From the NCBI RefSeq assembly GCF_015999465.1, contig NZ_CP065534.1, positions 2,356,001 to 2,420,000 of the forward strand: 64,000 nt of DNA. Direction: 5' to 3'. Position 1 is the first letter of the stretch, and each line of letters starts with the position of its first letter. Position numbers and translations under genes: made by a program. This stretch comes from Lonsdalea populi. GTDB lineage: Bacteria; Pseudomonadota; Gammaproteobacteria; Enterobacterales; Enterobacteriaceae. Shown here piece by piece: positions 1-11,182 of this stretch. The notes under the pieces were generated by a model, which saw nothing but the letters and a program-made list of their open reading frames with translations, searched no databases and was not told where the DNA came from.

Positions 1-220
1 GCGCCACGGTGAATTTGAAGGGTTTGTGGATGCGCTGGCCGGAAGGCTGGCCGGACTGCGGGTCGGTGGGGACGGTGACGACGTGGTTGAATTCCTGTAC
101 CAGCATTTCGTCTTCGTGGCCCTGCACGTAGATGTTGCCGACAGAGTCGGAGGTGAAGGCGCCGGCAGTGATATTGCCCTGAGTTTTTCCTTCGATGCTG
201 ATATAGCATGGGGTTGGCAT
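1..220 (-). CDS. hcp: Hcp-family type VI secretion tube protein, N-terminal part
   Basis: The gene starts at 220 and runs off the left edge, so only about 73 residues are visible. The translation begins MPTPCYISIEGKTQGNI and continues with GAFTSDSVGNIYVQGHEDE, which is typical of the Hcp family. In that family hexameric rings stack to form the inner tube of the type VI secretion system, and Hcp is also exported. A good ribosome binding site (AAGGAG, about 7 bases upstream) supports the start. No other T6SS gene is visible, so this could be part of a cluster to the left or an orphan hcp. The family call is firm, but which T6SS it serves cannot be told. Confidence 0.9.
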   Translation of the reverse strand, partial: MPTPCYISIEGKTQGNITAGAFTSDSVGNIYVQGHEDEMLVQEFNHVVTVPTDPQSGQPSGQRIHKPFKFTVA

Positions 221-601
221 GGTCTTGCTCCTTGTTTATTGAACATGTATTTGACTTCACTTGTTCGTATAGCAAAGCGCATGCCATTTTTTATGTTGCT
301 GTTTTTAAATGAAAATCGCCTAACTCAAATTTTCCCTAAGTCAAATTTGAGCAAAAAATTGCGCAGACTTACTGAATCGTTTGCAAACATTGCGCAAAAA
401 GTGATTTATGCTGGGAAGTGAGCAAGAAGTTGCGCAGATTTTGCATTTATTCTGAAAGTTTTAGTTAGGATTATGGCAACCATGTCTGTTTGCGAGTTAT
501 CACCTATCAATATAGCGAAAACACGCGTAAAGACTTGGTTAATTATTATATGACTAATTATTACCATTATTATTTTAGCTAAACCAGGGAGCGGAACATA
601 T
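221..601. other. Intergenic stretch upstream of hcp
   Basis: This AT-rich stretch must contain the hcp promoter, reading leftward. I see no convincing gene, tRNA or strong hairpin. The reading frame that crosses it on the plus strand has no recognisable protein similarity. Confidence 0.5.
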
Positions 602-865
602 TTAGTCTAGTGGTATATGTCTTTGGCAAAATCTATCGGCAAGATCCTCTCCGACTTTGTTGAATAAGCCGAGCCTTTGACGAACAATACCTCCGATGTG
701 CATAAAAACTTCACCAATAGAATAAATCTCCAGTGCCGGCGCCATCGTTTCCAGCGTCGCCATTACCCGGCCAGACATGTCTGCATACAACGCATGATTT
801 GAACTGAATACCTGTACGCCGTATCGTCTCTGAACGGTTTCTATCTTGAAGAATGGAGTCCCCAT
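602..865 (-). pseudogene. Fragment of umuC-like DNA polymerase V subunit
   Basis: About the first 59 residues (roughly 865 down to 689) match the part of UmuC-type Y-family polymerases around residues 50-108, including FSSNHALYADMSGRVMATLE and EIYSIGEVF. The family has SIDEAF here, with the catalytic Asp and Glu. In this copy the Asp has become Gly. The rest of the polymerase on both sides is missing. The remaining codons come from other DNA; around 657-688 the sequence resembles the terminal repeat of an IS903-like (IS5 family) element, reading TTATTCAACAAAG. The piece is therefore a dead remnant, probably cut by an insertion sequence. Confidence 0.75.
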
Positions 866-1503
866 GTCAATACTAACGCTGTGGCTTCACGATTATGAGC
901 GATAACGCAGCCATCATTGCATCTGAATGATCTTAACAGTTATCATTAGATAATATATTGATTAATATTGATATTTTACTGCTGGTATATTTCCATGTTT
1001 TGGGGCTAAGTGATATGCTTGAGTTAATACTTTTTTGAGTCGAATCGTAAGCGTTTAGGTAAGTCATATTGGCGAAATGTGAATGGCTTACCTCCTATCC
1101 GTGGGTGGGAGCATGGCATGCAGATACCTAAGGCGAGCCCCCGGCCCACACAGTCTTGGTACCGTCACGCATTTCTTTCAACTCAGTCGCTTGTTAGATG
1201 GCGTGGATGAGGGTTACAGGGCAAATTACGGCAAATTCGTGCGAACTCTGACGTCCAGGTCTGTCTGTACTCCGTGCTCTACCTCAATAGGTCGATAGCA
1301 CTCGGTATACAAGAGCCTTGAGATGCTGCAAAAGGAGGAAGAAAAGACGTTTAGACGGCTATCAATGGGCCTTGACTGAGCACCTTGCCGGATTAGATGC
1401 AACTAGTCATCCTTGAGAGTGCTGGAACCTCGCCAGGCACCTGTAGGAATCTGGCGAGGGAGATGCTACTAGGTCAATAAGCCTTGAATTCTACCTATTA
1501 ATC
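866..1503. other. Gene-poor stretch with one hairpin
   Basis: No supported gene lies here. A perfect 9-bp inverted repeat, CCTCGCCAG at 1428-1436 and CTGGCGAGG at 1451-1459, lies just downstream of the asparaginase fragment that reads leftward and may be its old transcription terminator. It has no clear U-run. Small reading frames here show no recognisable family. Confidence 0.45.
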
Positions 1504-1897
1504 TTAGTATTTATAGAGGATTTCTTTCACAACTTTTGGGTCATTGGTTTGAGTCAAAGCCAATGCTGTCAGAAGACGCGCTTTTACTGGCGGTTGATCG
1601 TCCACAACTATAAAGCCATTTTTGGTATCACCATCGTAAGAAGCGCCACGATAGAGCGACCCAGTGCCGGTACGAGAGCTACGAACCAAAATAGTTTTAC
1701 CGGAAACCTTTGAAAGGTCAGGTAGCAGTGCATCAGAAACGTTTCCATTGCCCATTCCTGCGATCACGATAGCCTTAGCGCCAGCCTTCACAAAGGCATC
1801 GATGGCCGTCATATCGCTGTTCGTGTATTGGTATGCGATATCTACGCGCGGCAGCTTATCGATGTTTTTGATGTCAAACTGCTCCACTTTCTTACCA
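1504..1897 (-). pseudogene. ansB: C-terminal remnant of periplasmic L-asparaginase (type II)
   Basis: The translation from about GKKVEQFDIKNIDKLPRVDI through to ILYKY at the natural stop matches the C-terminal 130 or so residues of type II L-asparaginases, which hydrolyse asparagine to aspartate and ammonia in the periplasm. Seen motifs include VIAGMGNGNVSD and SSRTGTGS. The first 220 or so residues, with the catalytic threonines and the signal peptide, are absent. The break coincides with a short integrase-like sequence on the other strand starting near 1896, so the gene was probably cut when a mobile element inserted or was deleted. It cannot encode a working enzyme. Confidence 0.8.
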
Positions 1898-1962
1898 GAA
1901 AAAACATTCAAGCATGTGGCACTGGAGTGGCATAAAAACAACCGAACCTGGTCAGGTTAGGG
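1896..1962 (+). pseudogene. Relic of P4-type integrase (about 22 codons)
   Basis: The frame reads PEKTFKHVALEWHKNNRTWSG, which is nearly the same as residues 94-114 of the intact integrase at 21678. The DNA is also similar to 21957-22022. At its 3' end it joins directly to sequence like the XRE regulator tail near 23105. It is a deletion scar from a relative of the island at 21.5 kb. Confidence 0.75.
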
Positions 1963-2115
1963 TTACTTTTCTTATAAGGATGTTACTGCAAGATTAGCGT
2001 TGCGAGATCTTCATCGGCAGCATAAAAACGCTTCCGTCACATTCAGCACCGTAGCAAAACGGCAGACCAGACCAAAATCCGGCGAACTGATTTCCTTTTC
2101 TTTCGTACCCGAAAC
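1958..2115 (-). pseudogene. Relic of XRE-family regulator, C-terminal part
   Basis: The DNA from about 1958 to 2115 follows 23103-23260 closely (for example GGGTTACTTTTCTTATAA and CAAGATTAGCGTTGCGAGAT), which is the 3' half of the XRE regulator next to the intact integrase. The frame is damaged and the helix-turn-helix half is missing. Together with the integrase fragment beside it, this marks the remains of an earlier integration of a related element. Confidence 0.75.
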
Positions 2116-2615
2116 ACCCGACCGGCCCAACGGCCAGGGTCACCGAACAGAACACCATGAACCCTCACCCCACGACACCCCGGGCGTTGTTTGGAGTGGC
2201 ATTTGAGCGTCAGCCTCGCCTAGCATCCGCTGGGCCTGTAGGTAGCCTGGCTCACCGAGTTCGAGCTGTTTCTATGTGCCGTACTCGCTCACCGCTACCA
2301 ATACTTGCCCAATTCTGGCGACATGGCTCATACCGCCGAGCAAGCGAGCGCCGGCGTGTAGGATAATTCCAGTTCTCCAAAGCGATGTGACAAATCCTAT
2401 GTAATTCTGCCGCTCCATCGCCCCCGGCCACCCAGTCTTGATAAAGTGCAATCCTAGGCTGCCCTTATTATTGGTGGGCCATAATTTTTTAATCTACCTA
2501 TATTGGCATGCAGGAATCCAGGTTCAGAATGAGACAGGATTCCTGCATGGGTAGTCTAATAACCAATCCGTAATTTAAGATCAAGAATAATAGGTAGTGT
2601 GGTGCCAATTGCGAT
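2116..2615. other. Gene-poor stretch with a 12-bp inverted repeat
   Basis: No supported gene lies here. ATGCAGGAATCC at 2508-2519 and its exact complement at 2537-2548 form a stable hairpin about 70 bases past the end of the porin gene, which reads leftward. It could end the transcript of the glucoside locus, though it has no U-run. Confidence 0.45.
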
Positions 2616-4223
<1,608 letters not shown>

Positions 4224-4305
4224 TCACCCATAACGGTCGGTCTTATTATAAAAATAGGGTTGCATTGTTTTATATTAACAATACAACCCTATGGTACGAT
4301 GCGTT

Positions 4306-5334
4306 TTACTTCAGGCCAGTGATACCCGCTTGCAGTAAATTAATTTGCAGCAGGGTTTCATCATCTTTCACCAGTTTTTCTTTGCCGTTAATAATTGTCT
4401 CATAGAGGGCATCATAATAGCGGGCATAATCACCTTGTTCAGTGACAACTTTTTCTTCGTGATATATACCTGCGTCATCCATCCAGGTCAGCACACCATA
4501 ATCTTCCGGAGTGTCGTGACCAAAATCGGCGTTATCAGGCATATAAAAGAGCTTGAGGTGATGTTCCTGCTTATCCTTACTGTGTTTGATAAACATCCCT
4601 TTCTTGCCGTAAGCCACAAAACTCGGACGCTCTTTGATACGGAAATAGCTCGATTTTACCGAGACTTTTAATGCACCGTAGAACATATCCACATCGAAGT
4701 AATCGTTCATACGCCCTTCGCCTAACAGCTGGCGCACGTCGTAGTTAACATGGTCCGGCGCACCAAAGTATGAAATCACCTGGTCGAGGGTGTGGCAACC
4801 GTGCCCATACAGGTAGGAGTTAATGGCACTGAATTCGTTGACCGACTCCGGGATGTAAGGGCGGTAATAGTCATAGTGCATTTCCACTTCGAGTAAATCA
4901 CCGAGCTTGCCCGATTCAATCACCTTCTGGGTGGTCAAAAAATCGCTGTCGAAACGGCGATTCTGATAACACTGCACCATTAATCCTTTTTCTTTAGCCA
5001 GGTTATATAAGGTTTCGGCCTCTTCACGTGTATGAGTAAAGGGTTTTTCTACCACGCAGTGTTTTCCGGCCTGTAAAACCTTCAGCGCAAACTCATAATG
5101 CAAGGCGGCCGGGGTGCTAACCACCACTACCTGTATTTCCGGGTCACCCAATAGCACATCCAGATTATTGGTATAGGTGATGTTAGGTAATTTATCCCAA
5201 CCATCACGATTTGCCGTGGCGGAATAAATGGTTTTGGTGGTTATTTTATCTGCGCGAGACAGAATAAACGGCAAGTGATAGCGATTAGCACTTTTGCCAT
5301 TGCCGATAAAACCAAGAATTAATTTCGTTATCAC
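4306..5334 (-). CDS. Gfo/Idh/MocA-family NAD(P)-dependent oxidoreductase, YhhX-like
   Basis: The protein has an N-terminal Rossmann fold with the sequence LGFIGNGKSANRYHLPF and the family motif EKPF (residues about 91-94), followed by the C-terminal substrate domain with GHGCHTLDQVI. It resembles E. coli YhhX along its length, including YQNRRFDSDFLT and HYDYYRP. A GTG at 5334 is the likely start: it has GGAG seven bases upstream and its leader overlaps the stop of the gene before it. The family oxidises or reduces hydroxyl groups on sugars, inositols and related compounds. Its place in a PTS/phospho-glycosidase operon suggests it acts on a modified sugar or glycoside released inside the cell. 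The actual substrate is unknown. Confidence 0.85.
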   Translation of the reverse strand: MITKLILGFIGNGKSANRYHLPFILSRADKITTKTIYSATANRDGWDKLPNITYTNNLDVLLGDPEIQVVVVSTPAALHYEFALKVLQAGKHCVVEKPFTHTREEAETLYNLAKEKGLMVQCYQNRRFDSDFLTTQKVIESGKLGDLLEVEMHYDYYRPYIPESVNEFSAINSYLYGHGCHTLDQVISYFGAPDHVNYDVRQLLGEGRMNDYFDVDMFYGALKVSVKSSYFRIKERPSFVAYGKKGMFIKHSKDKQEHHLKLFYMPDNADFGHDTPEDYGVLTWMDDAGIYHEEKVVTEQGDYARYYDALYETIINGKEKLVKDDETLLQINLLQAGITGLK

Positions 5335-5338
5335 TGTT

Positions 5339-6304
5339 TCACTCCACAATCAGCTGTTTTTTACCCGTTTCAATCATCTGAGCCGCCAGGGTGCTTACGT
5401 CAAGCTGGCGTGCAGCAGTCTCATAATCCAGGGTGTCGATAATGCGAATAAAGGCGAGGAATTCATAAAGCAAGCGATGCTCACGACGGTCAAACGCAAA
5501 TTGCGCGCTGTCACCGTTATTCAGTGCCATCTCGAAACCTGTCATCTGGTTGACCGGCAGCGTGATTTGCATGTTCCCCTTATCTCCCTGAATCAACGAG
5601 GTGGTCGGCGCTTGACAATCTTTAGCGCCAATACAGACGCATTTGAAATCACCATAATCGAGTACCATCATCCCGCTGGTATCAATATTGTTATGCATAT
5701 TGGCGAAGTAATTAACCGCTTGCGGCTCACCAAACAATCCGGCGACAAAATGGAGGTTGTAGACATTAATGTCCATTAGCGCCCCACCGCCTTTTTTGAC
5801 ATCAAAAGCCGGGTGCACAATGCCCGCCATAAAGTCATCATAACGCGATGAGTATTGGCTGTAGTTCAGAGTCACCAGCTTGATTTTTCCAATACGGGAC
5901 AGCTGCGACTGAAGCGATAAATAGGCCGGAAGGTAATGAATATTCATCGCTTCCAGCATGATAACGTTTTGTCCTGCTGCCAGATTCTTTAGCGTGTTCA
6001 GTTCTTCCACGCTGGTGGTAATCGGTTTTTCAATAATAACGTGCTTACCTTTTTGCAGCGCCTGGCTGGCAAACGGGAAATGCAAATGGTTTGGTAATGC
6101 CACGTAAATTGTGTCGACATCGCTGTCCAGCATGGCCTGATAATCAAAATAAGTATCATCAATGTGGTAACGGGCTGCCAGCTCGCGCGTTTCCTCTTCC
6201 GTTTGTGGCGTGCCTAAAATCGCCAGACCGCTAAAAGGCAGTTTGTGAACCGTCGAAAGCAAATCTTTAACGATCATGCCGGTGCCAAGAATGCCTAATT
6301 TCAT
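5339..6304 (-). CDS. Gfo/Idh/MocA-family oxidoreductase
   Basis: The 321-residue product starts MKLGILGTGMIVKDLL, an NAD(P)-binding Rossmann motif, and carries the family EKPI signature at about residues 93-96 (KHVIIEKPITTS). The C-terminal half contains GGGALMDINVYNLHF, the usual position of the catalytic region in this family. It ends a few bases past the start of the next oxidoreductase, so the two are translationally linked. The pair are different from each other, with low visible identity. They may work in sequence, for instance oxidising and then re-reducing a sugar position. That is an inference from context. Confidence 0.85.
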   Translation of the reverse strand: MKLGILGTGMIVKDLLSTVHKLPFSGLAILGTPQTEEETRELAARYHIDDTYFDYQAMLDSDVDTIYVALPNHLHFPFASQALQKGKHVIIEKPITTSVEELNTLKNLAAGQNVIMLEAMNIHYLPAYLSLQSQLSRIGKIKLVTLNYSQYSSRYDDFMAGIVHPAFDVKKGGGALMDINVYNLHFVAGLFGEPQAVNYFANMHNNIDTSGMMVLDYGDFKCVCIGAKDCQAPTTSLIQGDKGNMQITLPVNQMTGFEMALNNGDSAQFAFDRREHRLLYEFLAFIRIIDTLDYETAARQLDVSTLAAQMIETGKKQLIVE

Positions 6305-6368
6305 GTTCCACCTCGTCGTGCCACCCGCCGCAATGCAGGTGGCATTGTTTTAAATCACACCTGAATAC

Positions 6369-7772
<1,404 letters not shown>

Positions 7773-7790
7773 TTACTCCAGTAAAAAAGG

Positions 7791-8099
7791 TTAACGCTGT
7801 AGCTGGCGCTGTAAGTCGATGATTTCCGCAATCAATTCGCGGGCCAGCATTGAGGTCATGATGTGGTCCTGCGCGTGCACCAGCACCAGATTGACCTGCA
7901 CTTTGCCGCAGCCTTCGTCCAAACCGATCAGCATAGTCTGGACATCGTGGGCGCGTTTCGACGCCTCAGTGGAAGCAGCAAGTTTTTCATCAACCAGCTC
8001 CCACTCACCGCGTTTGGCGGCACGCAGGGCTTCCATCGCATAGCTGCGCGATTCTCCGGCGTTGATAATCAACTCCATGACCGTTGATTCCATATCCAT
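7791..8099 (-). CDS. PTS lactose/cellobiose-family EIIA component
   Basis: The 102-residue protein is a soluble PTS phosphocarrier of the Lac/Chb class. It accepts phosphate from HPr on a histidine in the motif LVHAQDHIMTS (H75 is the best candidate) and passes it to the EIIB. Its length and helical, Ala-rich pattern (AMEALRAAKRGEWELVDEKL) fit ChbA. The start at 8099 has GGAG at the right distance. The longer reading frame upstream only overlaps the EIIC gene in another frame. Confidence 0.92.
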   Translation of the reverse strand: MDMESTVMELIINAGESRSYAMEALRAAKRGEWELVDEKLAASTEASKRAHDVQTMLIGLDEGCGKVQVNLVLVHAQDHIMTSMLARELIAEIIDLQRQLQR

Positions 8100-8139
8100 G
8101 TTTTGTCTCCACTCAATAAAAGAAGGCGGAATGGACGGC

Positions 8140-9432
8140 TTATGCCGTGGCCATTTCCTGCTCACGTTCTTGCTCAAGAAGCTGCTTTTCATAAATTTTG
8201 AAGAAAGGCAGGTAGATGAAGATGTCGATAACAATCAGCGCGATAACCAGCAACGTATTGTTCATGACCCAGCCTGCACCCCACGCAGCGCCAACCGGTG
8301 CGGGCGTGGTCCAGGGAACCAGAGAGATGACTTTGGCAATCAGACCACTGGTGGTGGCAAACCAGGCAATGATTGCGTTCACCACCGGGGCGATGATGAA
8401 AGGAATAAATAGCACCGGATTCATCACCACCGGGCTACCAAAGATGACTGGTTCGTTGATGTTGAAGCAGACCGGTACCACCGACAGCTTGCCGATGGCT
8501 CGGAGGTGTACCGCTTTACTGCGCATGTAGAGGATAACCAGCGCCAGCGTGGCACCCGAACCACCGAGGTTGATAAAGAAGGCCCAAAACGCCTCCGCAA
8601 AGATATGTGGGATGGGCAAACCGTTGGCCAGCGCCGTCTGGTTAAGTCCAAGATTAATTAAGTAGAATGGTTGCAGGATGCCGCCGACAATCGCCCCGCC
8701 GTTGATGCCAGAGAACCACAAAACCTGGCAGAGTAAGACAGCAATCAGCACCGCTGGCAGAGAGTCCGCCGCAGAAATCAGCGGGGTAAAGCCGGTCATG
8801 ATTATTTCAGGTAACAGCATGCCGAACTGGTGTTGTAACACCACGTTCAACGGGTAGATGGTGCAGATAATGACAATCGCCGGGATCAAAAGGTTGAATG
8901 AGTGGCGAATTTTATCCGGCACTTGTTCTGGCAGCTTGATACCAATGTTGTATAGCTTCAGAATGCGGACCAACTCAACACAGAAAATCCCCACCAGAAT
9001 CGCGGTAAAAATCCCCGATCCGCCGAGGAAGGCCGCCGGCAGCGAACCCTCTTTGTAGGGAGAAGTGATCAGGAGGAAGGTCATCAGCGACAGCATGGCG
9101 CAAGAGAACGCATCCAGCTTGTACGTTTGTGCCAGGTTGTAAGCTATCCCTGCACTGATATAGCAAGCCATAATCCCCATCGTCATATGAAAGGGGGTCA
9201 TGATTTCGTTGAAATACTGCTGGGAAACGGATAACCAAAGTTTGCCAATAAAGAAGGTGGTATCCGGTGCAAAAGGCGGAAACGCAAAAATAAGTAAAAA
9301 AGAACCCACGATCATAAAAGGCATCGCACCAATAAAACCGTCGCGAACCGCCATAATATGACGCTGAGTTCCGGCAACGGCGGCAACGGGCGTAATTTTA
9401 TTTTCAATAAAATTAAAAAATGCGTTCGACAT
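8140..9432 (-). CDS. PTS lactose/cellobiose-family EIIC permease
   Basis: This integral membrane sugar channel of 430 residues has about ten hydrophobic segments. It has the family hallmarks FNINEPVIFGSPVVMNP and FSGINGGAIVGGI, the conserved loops of ChbC/CelB-type permeases. The N-terminus FFNFIENKITPVAAV is also typical. It takes up a beta-glucoside and, with EIIB, phosphorylates it. The gene sits 17 bases after EIIB, so they are co-transcribed and the two products form one complex. Confidence 0.93.
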   Translation of the reverse strand: MSNAFFNFIENKITPVAAVAGTQRHIMAVRDGFIGAMPFMIVGSFLLIFAFPPFAPDTTFFIGKLWLSVSQQYFNEIMTPFHMTMGIMACYISAGIAYNLAQTYKLDAFSCAMLSLMTFLLITSPYKEGSLPAAFLGGSGIFTAILVGIFCVELVRILKLYNIGIKLPEQVPDKIRHSFNLLIPAIVIICTIYPLNVVLQHQFGMLLPEIIMTGFTPLISAADSLPAVLIAVLLCQVLWFSGINGGAIVGGILQPFYLINLGLNQTALANGLPIPHIFAEAFWAFFINLGGSGATLALVILYMRSKAVHLRAIGKLSVVPVCFNINEPVIFGSPVVMNPVLFIPFIIAPVVNAIIAWFATTSGLIAKVISLVPWTTPAPVGAAWGAGWVMNNTLLVIALIVIDIFIYLPFFKIYEKQLLEQEREQEMATA

Positions 9433-9449
9433 GATATTACCCTGTAAAA

Positions 9450-9779
9450 TTATTGCACCGGGTTAGTTTGAGAATCCTGAATCATCTTCAGAGCATCATT
9501 AAGGATTTTCTCACCTTTAAGCATGCCGTAATCCATATTGCTGATGATGGCTATCGGCTTTCCTTCACGTTGAGCAATTGCCTTAAACTCTTCGAATTTA
9601 TATTTGATTTGCGGCCCCATCAGACAGCAATCAAAATGCGAGATGGTCGATTCAAACTCTTCCATCGCCACAGCAATAATTTCAGCCTCAATACCTTTGG
9701 CATTGGCAGCCTGCTTCATTTTATTCACCACAATGCTGGTTGACATACCGGCAGCGCAGCAAAGAAAAATTTTTTTCAT
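9450..9779 (-). CDS. PTS lactose/cellobiose-family EIIB component
   Basis: The 109-residue protein has the phosphocysteine loop at the N-terminus, MKKIFLCCAAGMSTS, with C8 as the likely phosphorylated residue. GPQIKYKFEEF is a second conserved region. It carries phosphate from EIIA to the sugar bound by EIIC. It is the first gene of the leftward operon EIIB-EIIC-EIIA-GH1-oxidoreductases-porin and faces the divergent DeoR-type regulator. Confidence 0.93.
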   Translation of the reverse strand: MKKIFLCCAAGMSTSIVVNKMKQAANAKGIEAEIIAVAMEEFESTISHFDCCLMGPQIKYKFEEFKAIAQREGKPIAIISNMDYGMLKGEKILNDALKMIQDSQTNPVQ

Positions 9780-10248
9780 TTTCAGCCCTCTCTATAAAAA
9801 TAGTGTGTAACTCTGGTTCGGCATTTCATTCGGTCACGTACCATAGACTGGTGGCTATCGTTCGCCTGGTCATTTCGTACCTGGAATGAAATCTGCCAGA
9901 AAGTGTTCTTTTCATTTGACGGGGGCATGCTCTCAGTACTGGTCACAGGATTCCGTGACCCTAATCTCAAAAAGAATCACATCACTTACAAATCATTACA
10001 TATATGTGGCAAGCATCACTAAATTTTAAGCACACAGATTACTTTTCATACAAAAAATGGATGTAAATTTATTTTAACAGGTAACTCAGTAAGTGTTTTT
10101 AAGTGTTTGAAAGTGTTTGAAAGTTAACGACAAGGAGTAAGTTCTCCTTCCATGGGGACGTACCCGGTCGGTCATGGAGCCGTGTACGCAAGCCGCGTTT
10201 TCAGCTAACATGGCCTGGCTGTCCTCACTCAGAAGATTGGAAGACGTA
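9780..10248. promoter_or_regulatory. Divergent control region of the glucoside locus
   Basis: This region of about 470 bases between the EIIB gene and the regulator must hold both promoters. It has three closely spaced direct copies of AAGTGTTT at about 10091-10119 followed by AAGTTAACG. These tandem repeats are the most likely operator for the DeoR-type repressor. Exact promoter boxes could not be assigned. Confidence 0.55.
10091..10125 (+). repeat. Tandem AAGTGTTT repeats, candidate DeoR-family operator
   Basis: AAGTGTTT occurs three times in direct orientation within 35 bases, twice followed by GAAAGT. DeoR-family repressors often bind short direct or inverted repeats next to their own gene. 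The array sits about 125 bases before the regulator start and 310 bases before the operon start. Confidence 0.5.
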
Positions 10249-11022
10249 ATGACGCAAGAAGAACGCTTGATCGAGTTAGAGGAATTAATAAAAAATCAGG
10301 GTAAAGTGACTCTCGATTACATCTGTCAGCAGTATAATATTTCATCGGATTCTGCACGTCGGGATTTAATCAAACTGACACAACTTCCGCATATATTGCG
10401 TATTCGCGGTGGAGCTATTCTGGCAGAAAAGCGTGTCGAATTACCTTATGTTCAGCGTGCACAATACAGTGCGGAAAAAACATTACTTTCTGCCTGGGCG
10501 GCGAAAACCATTAATGAAAAAGAGATCCTGTTTATTGATGCCGGTACGACATCTGCCGCCCTCGCCCGCCAGCTTCCGTCACCGGTTAGTGTCATTACCA
10601 ACTCCATTGAAGTGTTGGGCGAGATCATTGGAAATAAAGGGATTAGTATTTCAGTATTGGGTGGTAATTTTGATGACTATTCTCACGCAATATTAGGTAA
10701 TACCGCCCTGGAGCAAATTAATCGCTATTATGCGGACAAAGCATTTATTGGCGTCAGTGCATTGTCGGAAAGTGGCATCACCACAGATACAGAACTTGAT
10801 GCACTGCAAAAAGTCGCCATGGCGAAACAGTCAAAAAAAGTGATTTGTATTGCAACCTTCGCCAAATTTAATCTACAACTGATGTATCAATCCTGCAGCT
10901 GGTCGGATATCGACCATATCATCACGGATAAAACGCCACCAAAAAACATCCTCAAGCTGATCGAAGAGAACGATGTTGAATTGGTAGTAGTGGATACCAA
11001 AAAAATAGATGCTGATGAGTAA
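10249..11022 (+). CDS. DeoR/GlpR-family transcriptional repressor
   Basis: The 257-residue protein begins MTQEERLIELEELIKNQGKV and has the winged helix-turn-helix of the DeoR family (ITLDY-like strand, YNISSDSARRDLIKL, residues about 18-45). Next comes the sugar-phosphate sensing domain with FIDAGTTSAALARQL and the later DKAFIGVSAL motif. I chose the start at 10249, where GGAAG lies upstream and the family N-terminus begins. It is divergent from the PTS/glycosidase operon, so it most likely represses it and responds to a phosphorylated sugar or its breakdown product. Confidence 0.88.
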   Translation: MTQEERLIELEELIKNQGKVTLDYICQQYNISSDSARRDLIKLTQLPHILRIRGGAILAEKRVELPYVQRAQYSAEKTLLSAWAAKTINEKEILFIDAGTTSAALARQLPSPVSVITNSIEVLGEIIGNKGISISVLGGNFDDYSHAILGNTALEQINRYYADKAFIGVSALSESGITTDTELDALQKVAMAKQSKKVICIATFAKFNLQLMYQSCSWSDIDHIITDKTPPKNILKLIEENDVELVVVDTKKIDADE

Positions 11023-11182
11023 GTAATGGACTGACCCCACATCAGCAGACACATTCTGTCCTCACGGCGAGGCCTGTTCGAAGGCCTGCGGGCTGATGCC
11101 CCCCAGGTGGCTGTGACGCCGGGCCCGGTTGTAGAACACTTCAATGTTATCGGAGATATCGGCGCGGGCCAGAGCGCGGGTT

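Noticed and set aside
1083-1298. Open frame of 71 codons on the plus strand
   Set aside because: No ribosome site, no recognisable family, and located in a debris region.
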